Program-made: the position numbers and the translations under genes
Part shown: positions 4,129-6,044 of the stretch, in pieces
Position numbering within the stretch: position 1 is the stretch's first letter
Layout: every line of letters begins with the position of its first letter
NCBI GenBank assembly: GCA_015058265.1
Contig: SVCR01000113.1
Location: forward strand, 1 to 6,044
Direction: 5' to 3'
DNA: 6,044 nucleotides
From: Clostridiales bacterium
GTDB lineage: Bacteria > Bacillota_A > Clostridia > Peptostreptococcales > Anaerovoracaceae
The notes under the pieces: model-generated
What the model saw: the letters and a program-made list of their open reading frames with translations, nothing else
Databases searched by the model: none
Told to the model about the DNA's origin: nothing

Positions 4129-6044
4129 TTATTTTGAGTTTCTGTCATCCTTCATGCCGTTGAGTGCTCTCCAGATATGCTCCGGATCAAGCGGCAGGTC
4201 AGTGATGTGAAGTCCTGTTGCTGCGTTGATTGCATTAGCGAGTGCAGGTGCTACAGGTGCTGATGAACCCTCGCCGCACTCTTTGGCTCCGAAAGGACCT
4301 TCCTCATCAGGTGTGAAGTCATAGAAAGTCCTCATCTTAGGCATATCGAGAGCTGTTGGGAATCTGTAATCACGGAAGTTAGGATTGAGGATCCTGCCGT
4401 GATCAGTGATATTGTGCTCGAAGCATGCATATCCGACGCCCATTCCTACTGAGCCCTCGAGCTGTCCTTCGACTGCTCTTCTGTTGAGCGCACGTCCGCA
4501 GTCATGCGCAAAGACAAAGTCATCTATGTCAACAAGACCCGTCTCCTTGTCTACTGTTACATGCGCAGCAGCCGCTGAGAAGCTGTATGATGGAGCGAAG
4601 TTCTCCTTGTTGTCATCTCCGGTTGAGTTGTACTGGGCTGTATTGGACTTGTGGCTGTATGATCCTACTCCTGTCAGCTCGTCTCCGCCTTTGACCTCCA
4701 TGTACTGGAAGACAGCCTGCTGGAACGGCATCTGAAGCTCAGCCTGCTCTTTACTGATAACTTTGTTCTCAAGGCACTCGAGTGTCTCCGGCTGTACATT
4801 CCACTTAGCTGCGATAACATTCAGAAGCTGCATCTTTGCATCTACTGCTGCACGTCTTGCAGCATTTCCTGTGAGGAATGTTACACGGCTTCCGTATGAG
4901 CCGGAGTCGAACGGAGTTATATGAGTATCTGAAACTACAGTGCTCATGTGATCCATTGAAAGGCCGAGTTCCTCTGCTACGATAGCTGTGAGTACAGTAT
5001 CTGAGCCCATTCCTATATCATTCGCACCTGTATAAACAGTGCAGTGTCCGAGCTTGTTGATCTTGACTACGACGCTTGCAGAAGAGTCATTAGGTGTACG
5101 GAGGATCGGGAAGCCTGTTCCTGAAACGAATCCGGAAGCGGAGAATCCGATTCCTTCGCCTTCCTGCAGATGATCCTTGCGCTCATCCCAGCCGATTTCT
5201 TTTCTTACAGTATCAAGGCATTCCTTACTTGCACAGCTTGTTACCTTGATGCCTGAAGGTGTCTCATAACCAGGATCTGCAGCGCTGATCTTACGGAATT
5301 CAACAGGATCGATTCCCATCTGCTCTGAAGCGTACTGCATGTGCAGGTCATGGCAGAAGTGGATCTGACAGGATGTATATCCTCTCATTGCTCCTGCATG
5401 AGGGTTGTTGGTGTATACACGTCTTGCCTCGATATCCACACTATTCATCTTGTATGGCAGACATGCCCAGATTGTTGACTGTGCGCAGGCAGCAACACCG
5501 GTTCCGCCGTAAGGGCCTCCGTCAAGGATGTGTCTTGCTCTCTTTGCAAGCAGCTTGCCATCCTTTGCATGTGCTGACTCGATGTGTACATAGATAGGAT
5601 GCCTGTTAGCGCAGTGCTGGAAGACTTCTTCTCTCGTAAGGATGAATCTTACCGGACGTCCTGTGATCTCAGCGAGCTTTGCAGCTACTATGCCGAATGA
5701 GTATGAGTCCATCTTGCCGCCGAAGCCGCCGCCTACAAGCGGCTTGATGACTCTGATTTTTTCCATTGGTACACCCATTGCGTGCGCATACCAGTACTGG
5801 TCTACGAAGCAAAGCTGTGTGGACATCCATATGGTGTAGATGCCATTCTCATATTTCGCTACTGCGCCGTGCGGCTCGATAGCAGCATGCACCATACGGT
5901 GTGTCGTGTAATCTCTTGAAAGTGTGTATGCCGCATTAGCGAACTCTTCATCTGTATCAGTGCCGCCCTTACGGAAAGTAGCCATACCGATATTGTGTCC
6001 GTCAGGTGCTCCGTTTACCCATGGTGCTCCGTCTTCCATAGCTT
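4129..6044 (-). CDS. Xanthine dehydrogenase/4-hydroxybenzoyl-CoA reductase-type molybdopterin-binding subunit, N-terminus missing
   Basis: This is the large molybdenum subunit of a xanthine oxidase-family hydroxylase, which oxidises purines, aldehydes or aromatic CoA esters with water as the oxygen donor. It normally works with separate FAD and 2Fe-2S subunits. The frame is open to the right edge. At least 637 C-terminal residues are visible of about 760-780, so the small N-terminal domain lies outside and the Met at 6039 is internal. Counting from that Met, the key motifs are MSTQ (72-75, the active-site Gln region), GGGFGGK (103-109, cofactor loop), AMRGY (217-221, substrate-side Arg region), NDIGMGSDT (340-348), GSYGSRVTFLTGNA (380-393) and GAKECGE (584-590), whose last Glu is the catalytic base. 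The usual GQG loop reads GMG here. GSYGSRVTF is nearer HcrA-type than animal xanthine oxidase. The substrate is undetermined. Confidence 0.92.
   Translation of the reverse strand, partial: AMEDGAPWVNGAPDGHNIGMATFRKGGTDTDEEFANAAYTLSRDYTTHRMVHAAIEPHGAVAKYENGIYTIWMSTQLCFVDQYWYAHAMGVPMEKIRVIKPLVGGGFGGKMDSYSFGIVAAKLAEITGRPVRFILTREEVFQHCANRHPIYVHIESAHAKDGKLLAKRARHILDGGPYGGTGVAACAQSTIWACLPYKMNSVDIEARRVYTNNPHAGAMRGYTSCQIHFCHDLHMQYASEQMGIDPVEFRKISAADPGYETPSGIKVTSCASKECLDTVRKEIGWDERKDHLQEGEGIGFSASGFVSGTGFPILRTPNDSSASVVVKINKLGHCTVYTGANDIGMGSDTVLTAIVAEELGLSMDHMSTVVSDTHITPFDSGSYGSRVTFLTGNAARRAAVDAKMQLLNVIAAKWNVQPETLECLENKVISKEQAELQMPFQQAVFQYMEVKGGDELTGVGSYSHKSNTAQYNSTGDDNKENFAPSYSFSAAAAHVTVDKETGLVDIDDFVFAHDCGRALNRRAVEGQLEGSVGMGVGYACFEHNITDHGRILNPNFRDYRFPTALDMPKMRTFYDFTPDEEGPFGAKECGEGSSAPVAPALANAINAATGLHITDLPLDPEHIWRALNGMKDDRNSK

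Noticed and set aside
5997..6039. Met at 6039 as the true start of the hydroxylase subunit
   Set aside because: The frame stays open to the window edge, and the family has about 120-140 further N-terminal residues, so this Met is internal.

Overview
The window looks like chromosomal DNA of a Gram-positive anaerobe, most likely a Clostridia-class Firmicute (Lachnospiraceae or Anaerovoracaceae type). This is inferred from moderate GC content, strong GGAGG ribosome binding sites, intrinsic terminators, and the gene mix: a molybdenum hydroxylase, a BspA-type leucine-rich repeat protein, a MATE transporter and a TylF-like methyltransferase fused to a Rossmann-like domain. No RNA gene, CRISPR array or intact insertion sequence was found.

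Left part (1-1700, minus strand). A MATE-family exporter runs off the left edge. Its start codon at 517 has no Shine-Dalgarno and sits just behind a GC-rich hairpin. Upstream lies a short cytosolic LRR_5/BspA-like protein (1067 to 639), then a 121-residue protein of unknown function (1559 to 1194). A clear intrinsic terminator lies between these two genes, with its U-tract only 26 bases from the next start codon. It could be a plain terminator or an attenuator.

Middle (1560-2845). A LysR-family regulator (1725-2645, plus strand) is divergent from the 121-residue gene. The shared intergenic region holds opposed promoters and a CTTAAC-N6-GTTAAG inverted repeat that covers the -35 of the divergent gene, the usual layout of LysR autoregulation and target control. 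The regulator ends in an intrinsic terminator that converges on the terminator of the minus-strand operon to its right.

Right part (2836-6044, minus strand). A probable transcription unit runs leftward. It holds the molybdopterin-binding subunit of a xanthine dehydrogenase/4-hydroxybenzoyl-CoA reductase-type hydroxylase (N-terminus beyond the right edge), a small cysteine-rich putative zinc-binding protein, and a two-domain TylF-like protein 17 bases downstream of it. The TylF-like protein lacks residues expected for metal binding.

Palindromes built on GGAGACA...TGTCTCC occur next to two gene ends (2646-2673 and 4085-4118), with degenerate fragments between 2734 and 2807. They look like a dispersed REP-type repeat family. 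The best leads for novelty are the altered methyltransferase site, the Cys-rich partner protein, the repeat family, and the hairpin-occluded MATE start. Nothing here proves a new system.
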